64,000 nucleotides of DNA from Tridacna crocea (taxonomy: Eukaryota; Mollusca; Bivalvia; Cardiida; Cardiidae): positions 14,769,501 through 14,833,500 of the forward strand of contig OX031060.1 in assembly GCA_943736015.1 (NCBI GenBank), in the 5' to 3' direction. The notes below the pieces were generated by a model that did not search any database, was not told the DNA's origin, and worked only from the letters and a program-made list of their open reading frames with translations. The translations under genes were made by a program, and so were the position numbers. Numbering within the stretch: position 1 is the stretch's first letter; each line of letters opens with the position of its first letter. Positions 62,001 to 62,729 of the stretch are shown here, piece after piece.

Positions 62001-62729
62001 TCAATTACATTCAAATTTTCTGTGATGACATAACAACTTCAGAAGGTGACGTTAATGTAATATGAAGCAGGAATGATCTAAAATATCGAAAATACCTGAA
62101 CATGATTGGGGTTCATACAAAAAATTACTTGGAGAAAATGGTGTGCGCCTCAAATGATACCTCCTACTAAAATAAAAATAAAGCTAACTTTTCACTAATA
62201 GAAATTGAAATGACATCTTCATGGATGAAATGTGTGAAAATTGATGTCCTGATGCTAAAAATTGCTTGTTTATGAAATTTGTCACAGTTTTGACACAACC
62301 CTTGTATAAGATAGGGGCACATCTTTTTAACTGTTTAACAGATACTTACCAACTTGCTAAAAGAACCCTGTATGCAGAAATATGACATAAGGTATGTGTC
62401 TTTCTTTTAGGGTAGAAACATCGCGAGAAAAGGAGAAAATGCTGGTTACCAGCAGTTTCTTCCTTGACCACAATTTTTTCAAAAGGCTTTATTTACAGGG
62501 TCATTAAAAGTCGGCATTGTGCAGTATAGGGTTAAAGTTTTTTAGACATGATATATTTTGTCATTCTCTCAGGAAACCAGTCCAATAAATCACTTCCTGA
62601 TGGGTCAGTGTATTCACGTTTTTGAATGGACTTCTGCTGCAGCCTGTCCGTTACACGTAGGGAAACCAGACACTGGGTCAGGTGATCACGGTGGAGAATT
62701 GACCTGTAAAACCACAAACCCTATCACCG
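22980..62729 (+). CDS. IGF2R: IGF2R / cation-independent mannose-6-phosphate receptor, N-terminal two-thirds (26 exons)
   Basis: A type I membrane receptor that carries mannose-6-phosphate-tagged hydrolases from Golgi and cell surface to endosomes. Twenty-six exons joined at GT-AG sites give 1529 codons plus 1 nt with all phases consistent. A signal peptide (1-23) is followed by MRH repeats: D1 24-135, D2 136-282, D3 283-435, D4 436-585, D5 586-742, D6 743-894, D7 895-1035, D8 1036-1183, D9 1184-1328, D10 1329-1477, and the start of D11. Each repeat opens with a C.Y.FEW.T..AC-like motif and closes with a (F/I).C strand. D6 and D8 lack the first Cys, as in the vertebrate protein as I recall it. 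The remaining repeats, transmembrane segment and cytoplasmic tail lie off the right edge. I did not map the four M6P-contacting residues. Confidence 0.93.
23176..23268 (+). CDS. possible IGF2R cassette exon (93 nt)
   Basis: Acceptor TTCCGTCAG and donor GATAA|GTTAGT bound 93 nt, phase 2 to 2, open throughout. It would insert 31 residues (GFYNTILHSDYNESSSSICE then MTLECLPCTD). Skipping it also keeps frame, and the skipped form fits MRH domain 1 better. The donor is weak. Confidence 0.3.
23355..23466 (-). repeat. family A MITE, left-end fragment
   Basis: Long arm (AGAGTTTGCAGACGACAGTT) up to GAAAATATTTTGAG, directly abutting the next copy. Confidence 0.6.
23467..23695 (-). mobile_element. family A MITE, full length
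   Basis: TTAACTCTTTACC to GGGAAAGGG-TTAA, nearly perfect palindrome. Confidence 0.88.
23795..24593. mobile_element. 799-bp foldback element with 7-bp TSD
   Basis: ATCTTAC flanks both ends (23788-23794, 24594-24600). Arms of about 350 bp begin CACAGGAATTTGACATTCTA and end, inverted, TAGAATGTCGAATTCCTGTG. Inner arm blocks such as GGCCATTCG/CGAATGGCC and AATACGTAATC also pair; the spacer is about 100 bp and no coding content is seen. Confidence 0.8.
25003..25223 (+). mobile_element. family A MITE
   Basis: TTAACCCGTTCC to GGTAAAGAG-TTAA with a short deletion in the left arm. Confidence 0.86.
25410..25542 (-). mobile_element. family A MITE, palindrome deleted
   Basis: Intact termini (TTAATCCTTTACC, GGTAAAGAGTTAA), but the core is reduced to GGTGGTTAACAGCATTTTC. 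Confidence 0.82.
25814..26105 (+). CDS. IGF2R: IGF2R exon 2 (MRH domain 1)
   Basis: LWVAESDGEDYNFSYKISIC, then the CHSGTAICMDF strand and INFKCGPLI close domain 1 (residues 38-135). Acceptor CTACAG, donor ATT|GTAAGT, phase 2 to 0. Several N-glycosylation sequons are present (NFS, NGT, NAS, NLT). Confidence 0.93.
26125..26359 (+). mobile_element. family B MITE, 20 bp after exon 2 donor
   Basis: TTAACCCTGTACTCC to GGTAAAGGG-TTTA, palindrome around TTGCTCGTCACAAGCAA. The right flank is shared with the next family A copy. Confidence 0.87.
26356..26569 (-). mobile_element. family A MITE, abutting family B
   Basis: TTTA-CTCTTTACTAAACAAC then long arm and core GCTAAATACTAGC; the right end is eroded (AAAGAGTGAAC). 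Confidence 0.75.
26653..26878 (+). mobile_element. family A MITE
   Basis: TTAATCATTTACC to ATAAAGAC-TTAA; apex GCAGGTAACCAGC. Confidence 0.85.
26957..27171 (+). repeat. family C MITE-like element, unoccupied
   Basis: TTGAGCCATACTCTGTGAAA, then GGGGGCTTAATGCATCTG (the empty insertion site) and hairpin CAGTCTGCACAGTCCGTGCA. It serves as the empty-site reference for the copy at 49326. Confidence 0.7.
27179..27408 (+). mobile_element. family A MITE
   Basis: TGAATCTCTTTACC to GATAAAGAG-TTAA. Confidence 0.85.
27640..27925 (+). repeat. SINE-like element, diverged
   Basis: The 3' part reads CATGATATGACCTAAGCTGC...ACACTCCAATACAAA, matching the tail of the SINE at 58733. The 5' part is too diverged to define. 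Confidence 0.5.
27931..28159 (-). mobile_element. family A MITE, full length, near consensus
   Basis: TTAACCCATTACC to GGTAATGGG-TTAA; palindrome uninterrupted from AAAACATTGTGGG to CCCACAATGTTTT. Confidence 0.9.
28376..28604 (+). CDS. IGF2R: IGF2R exon 3 (MRH domain 2, first half)
   Basis: GSPKFLDYAACVSYFEWESH opens domain 2; YINVCRDINP is the conserved central strand. Acceptor ATTTCAG, donor CAG|GTAAGG, phase 0 to 1 (residues 136-211). Confidence 0.93.
28690..28860 (+). repeat. family G element, left half
   Basis: AAAAAGGGGCATTCGGACAT, AAAGTGTTGTGTTGGATCAG and CCTGCGCCATCCGTGCAGG match the left half of 35645-35912. Confidence 0.65.
29180..29885. repeat. tandem cluster of family A MITEs
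   Basis: Four pieces lie head to tail: a minus copy 29180-29398 (apex GCTGGTAACCAGC), a plus right-end remnant 29400-29490, a minus shortened copy 29491-29687, and a plus copy 29684-29885 beginning TTAACCCTTTCTC. The cluster ends 47 bp before exon 4. Confidence 0.8.
29932..30143 (+). CDS. IGF2R: IGF2R exon 4 (MRH domain 2, second half)
   Basis: NGCPKGVGACKITHGVATPL to TTIKFICPKRGG. Acceptor TTTATAG; donor GGG|GTTAGC is weak but is the only site that keeps phase 0 with exon 5 (residues 212-282). Confidence 0.88.
30194..30422 (+). mobile_element. family A MITE, 50 bp after exon 4
   Basis: TTAACCCTTTACC to GGTAAAGGG-TTAA. A further core fragment (GGAAAAGGAGAAAAATGATG) follows at 30440-30510. 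Confidence 0.87.
30921..31142 (+). mobile_element. family A MITE
   Basis: TTAACCCTTTACC to GGTAAAGGG-TTAA; left palindrome arm partly deleted (GAGAAACATTGCTGG). Confidence 0.86.
31191..31357. mobile_element. family E foldback element
   Basis: The centre is a perfect palindrome, TTCTGATTGGCTAAACCA then TTTGGTTTAGCCAATCAGAA. Outer arms GTATTCACCAAGCATT and AATGGTAGGTGCATAT pair loosely. Confidence 0.78.
31380..31500 (-). repeat. family A MITE, right half
   Basis: AAACATTGAGGAACAGGAGA through the palindrome to GGTGGTAAAGAGTAAAAC. Confidence 0.72.
31533..31762 (-). mobile_element. family A MITE
   Basis: TTACTCCTTTACC to GGTAAAGACCTAA; apex GCTGGAAACCAGC. Confidence 0.84.
31913..32416. mobile_element. 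family F composite, copy 1
   Basis: A 144-bp palindrome (TTGTATGGTCAGGTGGCAGG ... CCTGCCACCTGACCATACAA, 31913-32056) is followed by a TIR element (32061-32416) bounded by TTATTATACTGCAAAG and CTTTGCAGTATAATAAT. It holds GACGTCA words and no coding frame. Confidence 0.78.
32422..32927. mobile_element. family F composite, copy 2 (tandem duplicate)
   Basis: Same order as copy 1: palindrome 32422-32563, then TIR element 32568-32927. It ends 19 bp before exon 5. Identity with copy 1 is around 85-90% by eye. Confidence 0.78.
32947..33109 (+). CDS. IGF2R: IGF2R exon 5 (MRH domain 3, first part)
   Basis: SKDPRIEMDFDCQYVIEWET opens domain 3, the counterpart of a high-affinity M6P-binding repeat in vertebrates. 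It ends DLRPLAKPL. Acceptor CTTGTAG, donor TAG|GTATGT, phase 0 to 1. Confidence 0.93.
33163..33390 (-). mobile_element. family A MITE
   Basis: TTAACTCTTTACC to ATGTAAATGGGTTTA, 54 bp after exon 5; apex GCTGGTTATCAGC. Confidence 0.85.
33416..33872 (-). mobile_element. family A-related MITE with internal triplication
   Basis: TTAACCCTTTGG and GGTATAGGG-TTAA enclose three tandem units of about 142 bp, starting near 33426, 33569 and 33710. Each has GGTGGTTC(A/T)AAT, a GCAAT(C/T)TT linker and a full palindrome. Confidence 0.82.
34012..34233 (-). mobile_element. family A MITE, diverged
   Basis: CCCTTTGTCAAACCAT to CTGATAGAGGGTAAG; apex GCTGGTGACCAGC. Confidence 0.78.
34246..34448 (-). mobile_element. 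family A MITE, diverged
   Basis: GAACTCTTTACAAATC to CAGGACTGTTTAATT; palindrome apex GCTTGTTATCAGT. Confidence 0.75.
34458..34650 (-). repeat. family A MITE, right end lost
   Basis: AACTCGTCACCAAACAAC, long arm, and a core ending CCCACAGTGTTTTTAAAAGC. Confidence 0.72.
34858..35085 (-). repeat. family A MITE with duplicated right palindrome arm
   Basis: The stretch CCAGCATTTTCTCC...AAAAGGCTTCTTC occurs twice in a row (from about 34943 and 34998) and the left arm is absent. Ends TGGTAAAAGATTAA, 52 bp before exon 6. Confidence 0.75.
35137..35326 (+). CDS. IGF2R: IGF2R exon 6 (MRH domain 3, middle)
   Basis: GENYLVNYTDSSGIQYRFYI then NICEELN and VGACQTKV. Acceptor TTACAG, donor GAG|GTAAGC, phase 1 to 2 (residues 337-399). 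Confidence 0.93.
35645..35912. mobile_element. family G foldback MITE, full length
   Basis: Outer arms TATGGCGTACAACATGCGAA and TTCGCGTATTGCAAGCCATA. Two internal hairpins CAGCCTGCGCAGTCCGCGCA and TAGCCTGCGCGGACTGCGCA are inverses of each other. Confidence 0.8.
35967..36068 (-). repeat. family A MITE, core deleted
   Basis: TTTAATTCTTTACTAGAC to GGTAAAGATTTAA in about 100 bp. Confidence 0.65.
36110..36203 (-). repeat. family A MITE, right end
   Basis: TGCAATGTTTTCAAAAGC, TTTCTCAGGGTCATTGAAAG and TGTGTGGTAAAGAGAA. Confidence 0.68.
36211..36252 (+). pseudogene. partial duplicate of IGF2R exon 7
   Basis: ACATTGACCTATGAAGGAGA onward translates TLTYEGDNKCNHGD, matching TLTYKGGNKCNHNN of the true exon 76 bp downstream. 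It is truncated at both ends. Confidence 0.7.
36269..36375 (+). CDS. IGF2R: IGF2R exon 7 (MRH domain 3, end)
   Basis: YADNRLTLTYKGGNKCNHNN to EIEFICPQDR. Acceptor TTAAATAG lacks a strong pyrimidine tract; donor GAG|GTATTT; phase 2 to 1. Confidence 0.9.
36655..37080 (+). repeat. mollusc-type repeat (TTTAGCTCAACTGGC... with GTCC words)
   Basis: TTTTTAGCTCAACTGGCTGA, GGCGTCCGTCAAGTGTGCG and ATTTTGATGAAACTTCACAG resemble the GTCY-bearing elements at 47036 and 60379. Boundaries uncertain. Confidence 0.5.
37144..37308 (+). CDS. IGF2R: IGF2R exon 8 (MRH domain 4, first part)
   Basis: VGQPEFKHEDDCRYYFEWKT then KYAC open domain 4; ends YDLSSLVRTH. Acceptor TTTGACAG, donor ATG|GTATGT, phase 1 to 1. 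Confidence 0.93.
37335..37564 (+). mobile_element. family A MITE, 27 bp after exon 8
   Basis: TTAACTCTTTACC to GGTAAAGGG-TTGA; palindrome intact. Confidence 0.87.
37636..38182 (+). repeat. tandem array of three short family A-related elements
   Basis: Units start at TTAA 37636, 37820 and 38007 (period about 185 bp). Each has AAGCCCTGG(T/A)TTTCACGACT, its own palindrome and ATCTTAGG(G/A)TCATTAAAAC. The units are joined by ATAAACTATCACAGG. Confidence 0.82.
38443..38577 (+). CDS. IGF2R: IGF2R exon 9 (MRH domain 4, middle)
   Basis: DGNWVGLHDVNNEFGNGEYY then INICHNILQ and CDPGAAICYR. Acceptor CCTTGCAG, donor GAG|GTATAG, phase 1 to 1. Confidence 0.93.
38770..39050 (-). repeat. family A MITE plus extra right end
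   Basis: TTAACTCTTTACC to GGTAAAGGACTAA at 38990 with a shortened palindrome. A second right-end tail (TTCTGCCTCAGGGTTGTTGA ... GTAAAGGACTAA) follows immediately to 39050. Confidence 0.78.
39564..39832. mobile_element. chimeric family A MITE (long arm at both ends)
   Basis: Left end is the long arm in minus sense (TTAACTCTTTACC...GATAAAATTAATGTGACTGA). It then switches to the plus short arm (AATCCCTACTTTTGATGAC), half a palindrome, and the plus long arm to GGTAATGAGTTAA. Confidence 0.78.
39944..40169 (-). mobile_element. family A MITE, 38 bp before exon 10
   Basis: TTAACTCATTACC to GGTAAAGGG-TTAA, between the likely branch-point zone and upstream intron. Confidence 0.87.
40208..40357 (+). 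CDS. IGF2R: IGF2R exon 10 (MRH domain 4, end)
   Basis: DGYSTRNLGRYEQNPVYDNV, TIQIHYTNGDTCGDNKR and TIYFMCRP. Acceptor TTCTTGCAG, donor CAG|GTTAGT, phase 1 to 1. Confidence 0.92.
40396..40620 (+). repeat. family C MITE-like element
   Basis: TATGAGCCTTACTCTGTGAA, GGGACTTCATGCATCTG and CACCCATGGCAGTCCATGCA; diverged. Confidence 0.6.
40743..40971 (+). mobile_element. family B MITE, full length
   Basis: TTAACCCTTTACTCCATAG to GGTTAAAGGGTTAA; palindrome AAAGGTGAAATTGATCGTGA and its mirror. Confidence 0.88.
41243..41380 (+). CDS. IGF2R: IGF2R exon 11 (MRH domain 5, first part)
   Basis: SYDKCFYDFEWHTAAACVLG is almost the vertebrate domain 5 signature. Acceptor TTTGTAG, donor CAG|GTTAGT, phase 1 to 1. 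Confidence 0.94.
41440..41669 (+). mobile_element. family A MITE, full length
   Basis: TTAACCCATTACC to GGTAAAGAGTTCA; unbroken palindrome. Confidence 0.88.
41712..41812. repeat. 100-bp foldback
   Basis: ATCGATAGGTGAGTGCAACA pairs with TGTTGCACTCACCTATCGGT; inner AAGTGCCTGT pairs with ACAGGCACTT. Confidence 0.78.
42190..42370 (+). CDS. IGF2R: IGF2R exon 12 (MRH domain 5, middle)
   Basis: FKFDLSPLKKLAGSYYNVSD, YLINVCGPVSGTKC and TGICQVPSGGADG. Acceptor TCTTTCAG, donor TGG|GTAAGA, phase 1 to 2. Confidence 0.93.
42418..42609 (+). repeat. family A MITE, left end lost
   Basis: Begins AGAGAAGGAAGTCTTCAG, palindrome intact, ends GGTAATGACTTAA. Confidence 0.8.
42620..43010. other. intron sequence without clear feature
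   Basis: AAGTTCAAGGTCACAGGTGA resembles a common mollusc repeat word; nothing else recognised. Confidence 0.35.
43017..43246 (-). mobile_element. family A MITE, full length
   Basis: TTAACACTTTACC to GGGAAAGGG-TTAA. Confidence 0.87.
43405..43698 (+). CDS. IGF2R: IGF2R exon 13 (end of domain 5, start of domain 6)
   Basis: TYFDGMINLTYTDGTKYNDD and IAFLCDPDAG close domain 5. DHYYGFEWKTAYACPTQPME opens domain 6 without its first Cys. Acceptor TTTATAG, donor CAA|GTAAGT, phase 2 to 2. Confidence 0.94.
43826..43892. repeat. family D palindrome
   Basis: GACAGTGTAGGTCATGATCA ... CTTGGATTAACACTGTC around AGACTGCACAGAGCATGCAG. Confidence 0.7.
44012..44224 (+). mobile_element. family A MITE, shortened palindrome
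   Basis: TTAACCCTTTCCC to GGTGAAGGGTTAA; left palindrome arm truncated at AAAAAGAGATTTCTCC. Confidence 0.84.
44740..44905. mobile_element. foldback element, 14 bp before exon 14
   Basis: ATTTCATCAGCTTGTAATTA pairs with CACAAGCTGATGAAAT. Inner GGGAAAAGGTCTGTTCGCGA pairs with TTTCGCATACCTTTCCC around TGCCTTATGGCA. Confidence 0.8.
44919..45081 (+). CDS. IGF2R: IGF2R exon 14 (MRH domain 6, middle)
   Basis: LSIGSDTGNWMTADAGDKRR, FYFNVCRPLNRV and GGCLTTASACTTK. Acceptor ATATAAG, donor ACA|GTATGT, phase 2 to 0. Confidence 0.92.
45411..45635 (+). mobile_element. family A MITE, full length
   Basis: TTAACCCATTACC to GGTTATGAGTTAA; apex has one extra A (GGTAAACC). Confidence 0.87.
45752..46221 (+). 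mobile_element. family C element split by a family A insertion
   Basis: TIRs TGAGCCATGCTCTGTGAAAA and TTTTCACAGAGCATGGCTCA. It is interrupted at GATGCA-TTAA by the copy at 45970-46195 and resumes TTAA-GCATCC. Confidence 0.85.
45970..46195 (+). mobile_element. family A MITE nested in family C, TTAA duplicated
   Basis: TTAACTCTTTACC to GGTAGAGAG-TTAA, with flanks that rejoin to the family C consensus over one TTAA. Confidence 0.9.
46270..46394 (-). repeat. family A MITE, right half, diverged
   Basis: AAAATGCTGGTAATTACCAT then TTGTTAAAGGCTTGCC, ending at the TTAA of the next element. Confidence 0.6.
46395..46624 (+). mobile_element. family B MITE, 41 bp before exon 15
   Basis: TTAA-ACCCTTTACTCCATAG to GGTAAAGGGTTAA; palindrome GAAATTGCTTGTAACGAGCA. 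Confidence 0.87.
46666..46815 (+). CDS. IGF2R: IGF2R exon 15 (MRH domain 6, end)
   Basis: EVVEVADYGHIKSGLVVESV, LKLIYEGQTCNST and TTIHFICQSGL. Acceptor TATCGTAG, donor TTG|GTAGGT, phase 0 to 0. Confidence 0.92.
47036..47365 (+). repeat. mollusc-type GTCY-microsatellite element
   Basis: ATACCCCTGCAAAATTAATG, GGGGGGTATACTGGAATCAG, a GTCTGTCCATGTGTCCGTCA run and GGGGGTATTAAGTCACATTC. It pairs with the shorter copy at 51019. Confidence 0.6.
47503..47695 (+). repeat. family A MITE, diverged
   Basis: ACCCTTTGCCATACAATATT, AAGCATTGTTGGGAAAAATC, GTCGTCTGCAAATGCTTTCA; both palindrome arms shortened. Confidence 0.68.
47718..47790. repeat. family D palindrome
   Basis: AAGATCAGACTACACAGAAC then ATGCAGTCTGATCTTGGATC. 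Confidence 0.68.
47894..48117 (+). mobile_element. family A MITE, full length
   Basis: TTAACCCTTTCCC to GGGAAAGGGTTAA, 70 bp before exon 16. Confidence 0.87.
48188..48397 (+). CDS. IGF2R: IGF2R exon 16 (MRH domain 7, first part)
   Basis: QDGPCAYSIIWHTSAACPLT and DYVYNLQPLRKPDVEAYSVK. Acceptor TATTGTAG, donor AAG|GTATGA, phase 0 to 0. Confidence 0.92.
48420..48540 (-). repeat. family A MITE, left half
   Basis: GACTGGTCCAAATTGAGAGC through GGGAAAAGAGAAAATGCATG, then cut by a family F fragment. Confidence 0.7.
48541..48652 (-). repeat. family F fragment
   Basis: CCAGTGACGTCAGTTTTCAT, ATTTCGTCAGTATACTTGAT and GTGAGATCATATAACAGGAA are the inverse of 32600-32720. Confidence 0.7.
48654..48882 (-). 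mobile_element. family A MITE
   Basis: TTAACCCTTTACC to GGTAAAGGG-TTGA; core AATAATGGTTACCAGC. Confidence 0.85.
48920..49069. mobile_element. family F palindrome alone
   Basis: GTTGTACGGTCAGGTGGCAG to CTGCCACTTGACTGTACAAC, without the TIR element that follows it at 31.9 and 32.4 kb. Confidence 0.78.
49111..49285 (+). CDS. IGF2R: IGF2R exon 17 (MRH domain 7, middle)
   Basis: LNICGKLATSICGDANQNAS then VCEV and MAMTYEGIRLIG. Acceptor TTTTTAG, donor GTG|GTAAGA, phase 0 to 1. Confidence 0.92.
49326..49785 (+). mobile_element. family C element split by a family A insertion
   Basis: Left part ATGAGGCATGCTTAGGCAAA...GGGGC-TTAA, interrupted 49354-49572, resuming TTAA-TGCATATCCTC. The internal hairpin CATGCTCTGCGCAGCCTGAC is in the right part. 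Confidence 0.8.
49354..49572 (-). mobile_element. family A MITE nested in family C, TTAA duplicated
   Basis: TTAACTCTTTACC to GGTAATGGG-TTAA. The empty site GGGGGCTTAATGCATCTG is present at 26985-27002. Confidence 0.9.
49903..50190 (+). CDS. IGF2R: IGF2R exon 18 (end of domain 7, start of domain 8)
   Basis: VQIDFECQRDIE closes domain 7. DTYIFRFLTALACRPMEMDC opens domain 8 without its first Cys; YYINVCKPVNNVTGCP follows. Acceptor TTTTTAG, donor CAG|GTAGGG, phase 1 to 1. Confidence 0.93.
50222..50276 (-). repeat. family A right-end fragment
   Basis: GGGAAGTCATTAAAAGTCGG...GGTATAGAGTTAA, 32 bp after exon 18. Confidence 0.65.
50325..50535 (-). mobile_element. family A MITE, left terminus lost
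   Basis: Long arm to CAGTAAAGGG-TTAA; the final TTAA (50532-50535) is shared with family B. Confidence 0.78.
50532..50760 (+). mobile_element. family B MITE, full length
   Basis: TTAATCCCTTACTCCATAG to GGTAAAGGGTTAA; palindrome GAAATTGCTTGTGACGAGCA. Confidence 0.88.
50820..51232 (+). repeat. family A MITE interrupted by a GTCY element
   Basis: The A copy runs 50820-51018, is interrupted by ATACCCCAGTAAAACGAATG...GGGGGTATTAAGTCATATTC (51019-51195), and resumes to TTTGACAAAGAGTTA. Confidence 0.7.
51252..51445 (+). CDS. IGF2R: IGF2R exon 19 (MRH domain 8, end)
   Basis: GGCQYASNGKWFSMGYLQSK, SVTLTYRNGDICHKG and INFYCSQVE. Acceptor TTTGTAG, donor GAG|GTAAGT, phase 1 to 0. Confidence 0.92.
51467..51687 (+). 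mobile_element. family A MITE, 21 bp after exon 19
   Basis: TTAACCATTTATC to GGTAAAGAATTAA; palindrome intact. Confidence 0.87.
51739..51964 (+). mobile_element. family A MITE
   Basis: TTAACCTTTTACC to GGTAAAGGA-TTAA; apex GCTGGTAATTAGT. Confidence 0.84.
51965..52480. other. intron sequence, nothing recognised
   Basis: No exon-like or repetitive structure seen. Confidence 0.4.
52488..52636 (+). repeat. family A MITE, long arm lost
   Basis: CAACCCATTGCCAGATAG, core GCTGGTAACCAGC, then short tail to AAAGTTAAAC. Confidence 0.65.
52980..53060 (+). CDS. IGF2R: IGF2R exon 20 (MRH domain 9, start)
   Basis: GPVFDAETDLCEYIFSWRTP then AACKLQ. Acceptor CATTTCAG, donor CAG|GTGAGT, phase 0 to 0. Confidence 0.92.
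53081..53311 (+). mobile_element. family A MITE, 20 bp after exon 20 donor
   Basis: TTAACCCTTCACC to TGTTAAAGGGTTAT. Confidence 0.84.
53688..54126 (-). repeat. two tandem family A MITEs
   Basis: A diverged copy 53688-53902 (CCTTACCAAAGGAC ... GATTGGATTG-TTAA) shares its last TTAA with a better one at 53899-54126 (TTAACTCTTTGCC to GGTAAAGGGTTGA). Confidence 0.78.
54230..54461 (+). CDS. IGF2R: IGF2R exon 21 (MRH domain 9, middle)
   Basis: EGKNCLVDEPLYHYVFDLSF, YIINVCGPLQEQNGSC and GVGACQIKP. Acceptor ATTTCAG, donor CTG|GTAAGT, phase 0 to 1. Confidence 0.93.
54494..54720 (-). mobile_element. family A MITE sharing TTAA with next copy
   Basis: TTAACTCATTACC to GGTAATGGG-TTAA (54717-54720). Confidence 0.88.
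54717..54941 (+). mobile_element. family A MITE, opposite orientation to 54494
   Basis: TTAACTCTTTACC to GTAAAGAA-TTGA. The pair forms a tail-to-tail doublet over one TTAA. Confidence 0.86.
55069..55200 (-). repeat. family A MITE, right half lost
   Basis: ACATTACCAAACAACTAAAT, long arm, GTAGAAAACATTGCTAG. Confidence 0.68.
55321..55443 (+). CDS. IGF2R: IGF2R exon 22 (MRH domain 9, end)
   Basis: NSLLEYSAGELTLTYKDGVN and LIKFYCDYSKDGKQ. Acceptor GTTACAG, donor AAG|GTAACT, phase 1 to 1. Confidence 0.91.
55500..55727 (-). mobile_element. family A MITE, ends mutated
   Basis: ATCTCATTACC to GGTAATGGATTAG; palindrome nearly intact. Confidence 0.84.
55728..56180. other. intron sequence, nothing recognised
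   Basis: Possibly old GTCY-type repeat (AGTGTGCTAGAATCGGC), too diverged to define. Confidence 0.35.
56193..56421 (+). mobile_element. family A MITE
   Basis: TTAA-ACCCTTTACC to GTTTAAGAGTCAA; apex GCTGGTACCCAGC. Confidence 0.85.
56608..56841 (+). CDS. IGF2R: IGF2R exon 23 (MRH domain 10, first part)
   Basis: FIEKTASCQYIFEWATTYAC, SYDLSSLTLNDDNYEV and YIINVCRSLVHK. Acceptor TTTCAG, donor CTA|GTATGT, phase 1 to 1. Confidence 0.93.
56907..57130 (+). repeat. family A MITE, diverged
   Basis: TTAATCCCTTTGC to TGCGTAAAGAGTG; core GCTGGTAACTAAC. Confidence 0.75.
57137..57365 (-). mobile_element. family A MITE
   Basis: TTAACTCTTTACC to GGTAAAGAG-TTAA. Its last TTAA starts a further diverged minus copy running to about 57505. 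Confidence 0.85.
57510..57950 (-). mobile_element. family A MITE split at its apex by family B
   Basis: Left half TTGTCCAAATTGAATGC...AAAAATGCTGA and right half CAGCATTTTTCTTC...GTTTTGTAGTGGATTA flank the B copy at 57626-57851. Confidence 0.85.
57626..57851 (-). mobile_element. family B MITE in the hairpin apex of family A, TTAT duplicated
   Basis: TTAT-CCCTTTACCCCATAAGG to AAGTAAAGGG-TTAT. Removing it with one TTAT restores GCTGATTATCAGC. Confidence 0.9.
58187..58580 (-). repeat. degenerate family A copies
   Basis: CTCGCCCAAATTGAAGGCAT, AAATTGAAAGCATTTACAGA and TTGTGTGGTAAAGGGTTAA are recognisable in at least two overlapping remnants. Confidence 0.6.
58628..58697 (+). CDS. IGF2R: IGF2R exon 24 (70 nt)
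   Basis: Encodes NATCPYSAGACMNNISKPQT then DPS. Acceptor TATTGTAG, donor CAA|GTAAGA, phase 1 to 2. Confidence 0.88.
58733..58945 (+). repeat. tRNA-derived SINE
   Basis: The head CCCAGGTGGCTCAGTGGTGA has a tRNA A-box form. The tail is CCGCCATGATATGACCTTAG then GTGGCGTTAAACCCCAATAC. I associate this tail with molluscan SINEs. Confidence 0.65.
59132..59336 (+). mobile_element. family A MITE
   Basis: TTAACTCTTTACC to GGTAAAGAG-TTTA; left arm partly deleted; junction shared with family B. Confidence 0.86.
59333..59561 (-). mobile_element. family B MITE, full length
   Basis: TTTACCCTTTACCCCATAAGG to GAGTAAAGGG-TTAA; palindrome GAAATTGCTCGTCACGAGCA intact. Confidence 0.88.
59586..59800 (+). repeat. 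family A right half plus second right-end remnant
   Basis: ACCAGCATTTTCTC to GGTAAAGATTTAA (59728), then CATCATTTGAAGCACATTTC...AACTTGTAAAGGG. Confidence 0.72.
59836..59977 (+). CDS. IGF2R: IGF2R exon 25 (MRH domain 10, end)
   Basis: NLGEVNSKQVRFENGSVQLV, TNGEPCQGGHME and IKFICDKNAK. Acceptor GTTTCAG, donor AAG|GTATGT, phase 2 to 0. Confidence 0.92.
60048..60275 (+). mobile_element. family A MITE
   Basis: TTAACTATTTACC to GGTAAAGAGTTAC, 70 bp after exon 25. Confidence 0.85.
60379..61306. mobile_element. 930-bp TIR element with GTCY run and four 156-bp units
   Basis: TATACGCCCAAAAGG and inverse CCTTTGGGCGTATA bound it. After GTCCGTCAGTCTGTCTGTCC come four tandem units (anchors GGCCATAA at about 60620, 60776, 60932, 61087) with GTTATTGCCCTTT and TGATAGAACACATTATGGA words. 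Confidence 0.75.
61468..62306 (-). pseudogene. mariner-family transposon relic
   Basis: TIRs TACAAGGCTTGTCCCAAAAT and, inverted, TACAAGGGTTGTGTCAAAAC, with TA at both edges. Minus-strand translation of 61500-61745 gives FIADERWLNYFKPREK, a stop, then WKTPQTLPYKKAK. This matches the mariner catalytic block (GDE-W...P.K..S..W..P..P.KK.K). At 839 bp with an in-frame stop and the rest unreadable, it is dead. Confidence 0.72.
62573..62729 (+). CDS. IGF2R: IGF2R exon 26 (MRH domain 11, start; gene continues)
   Basis: MGQCIHVFEWTSAAACPLHV and LTCKTTNPITG. Acceptor TCTCTCAG, donor CCG|GTCAGT, phase 0 to 1. The next exon was not found in 62730-64000. Confidence 0.9.
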
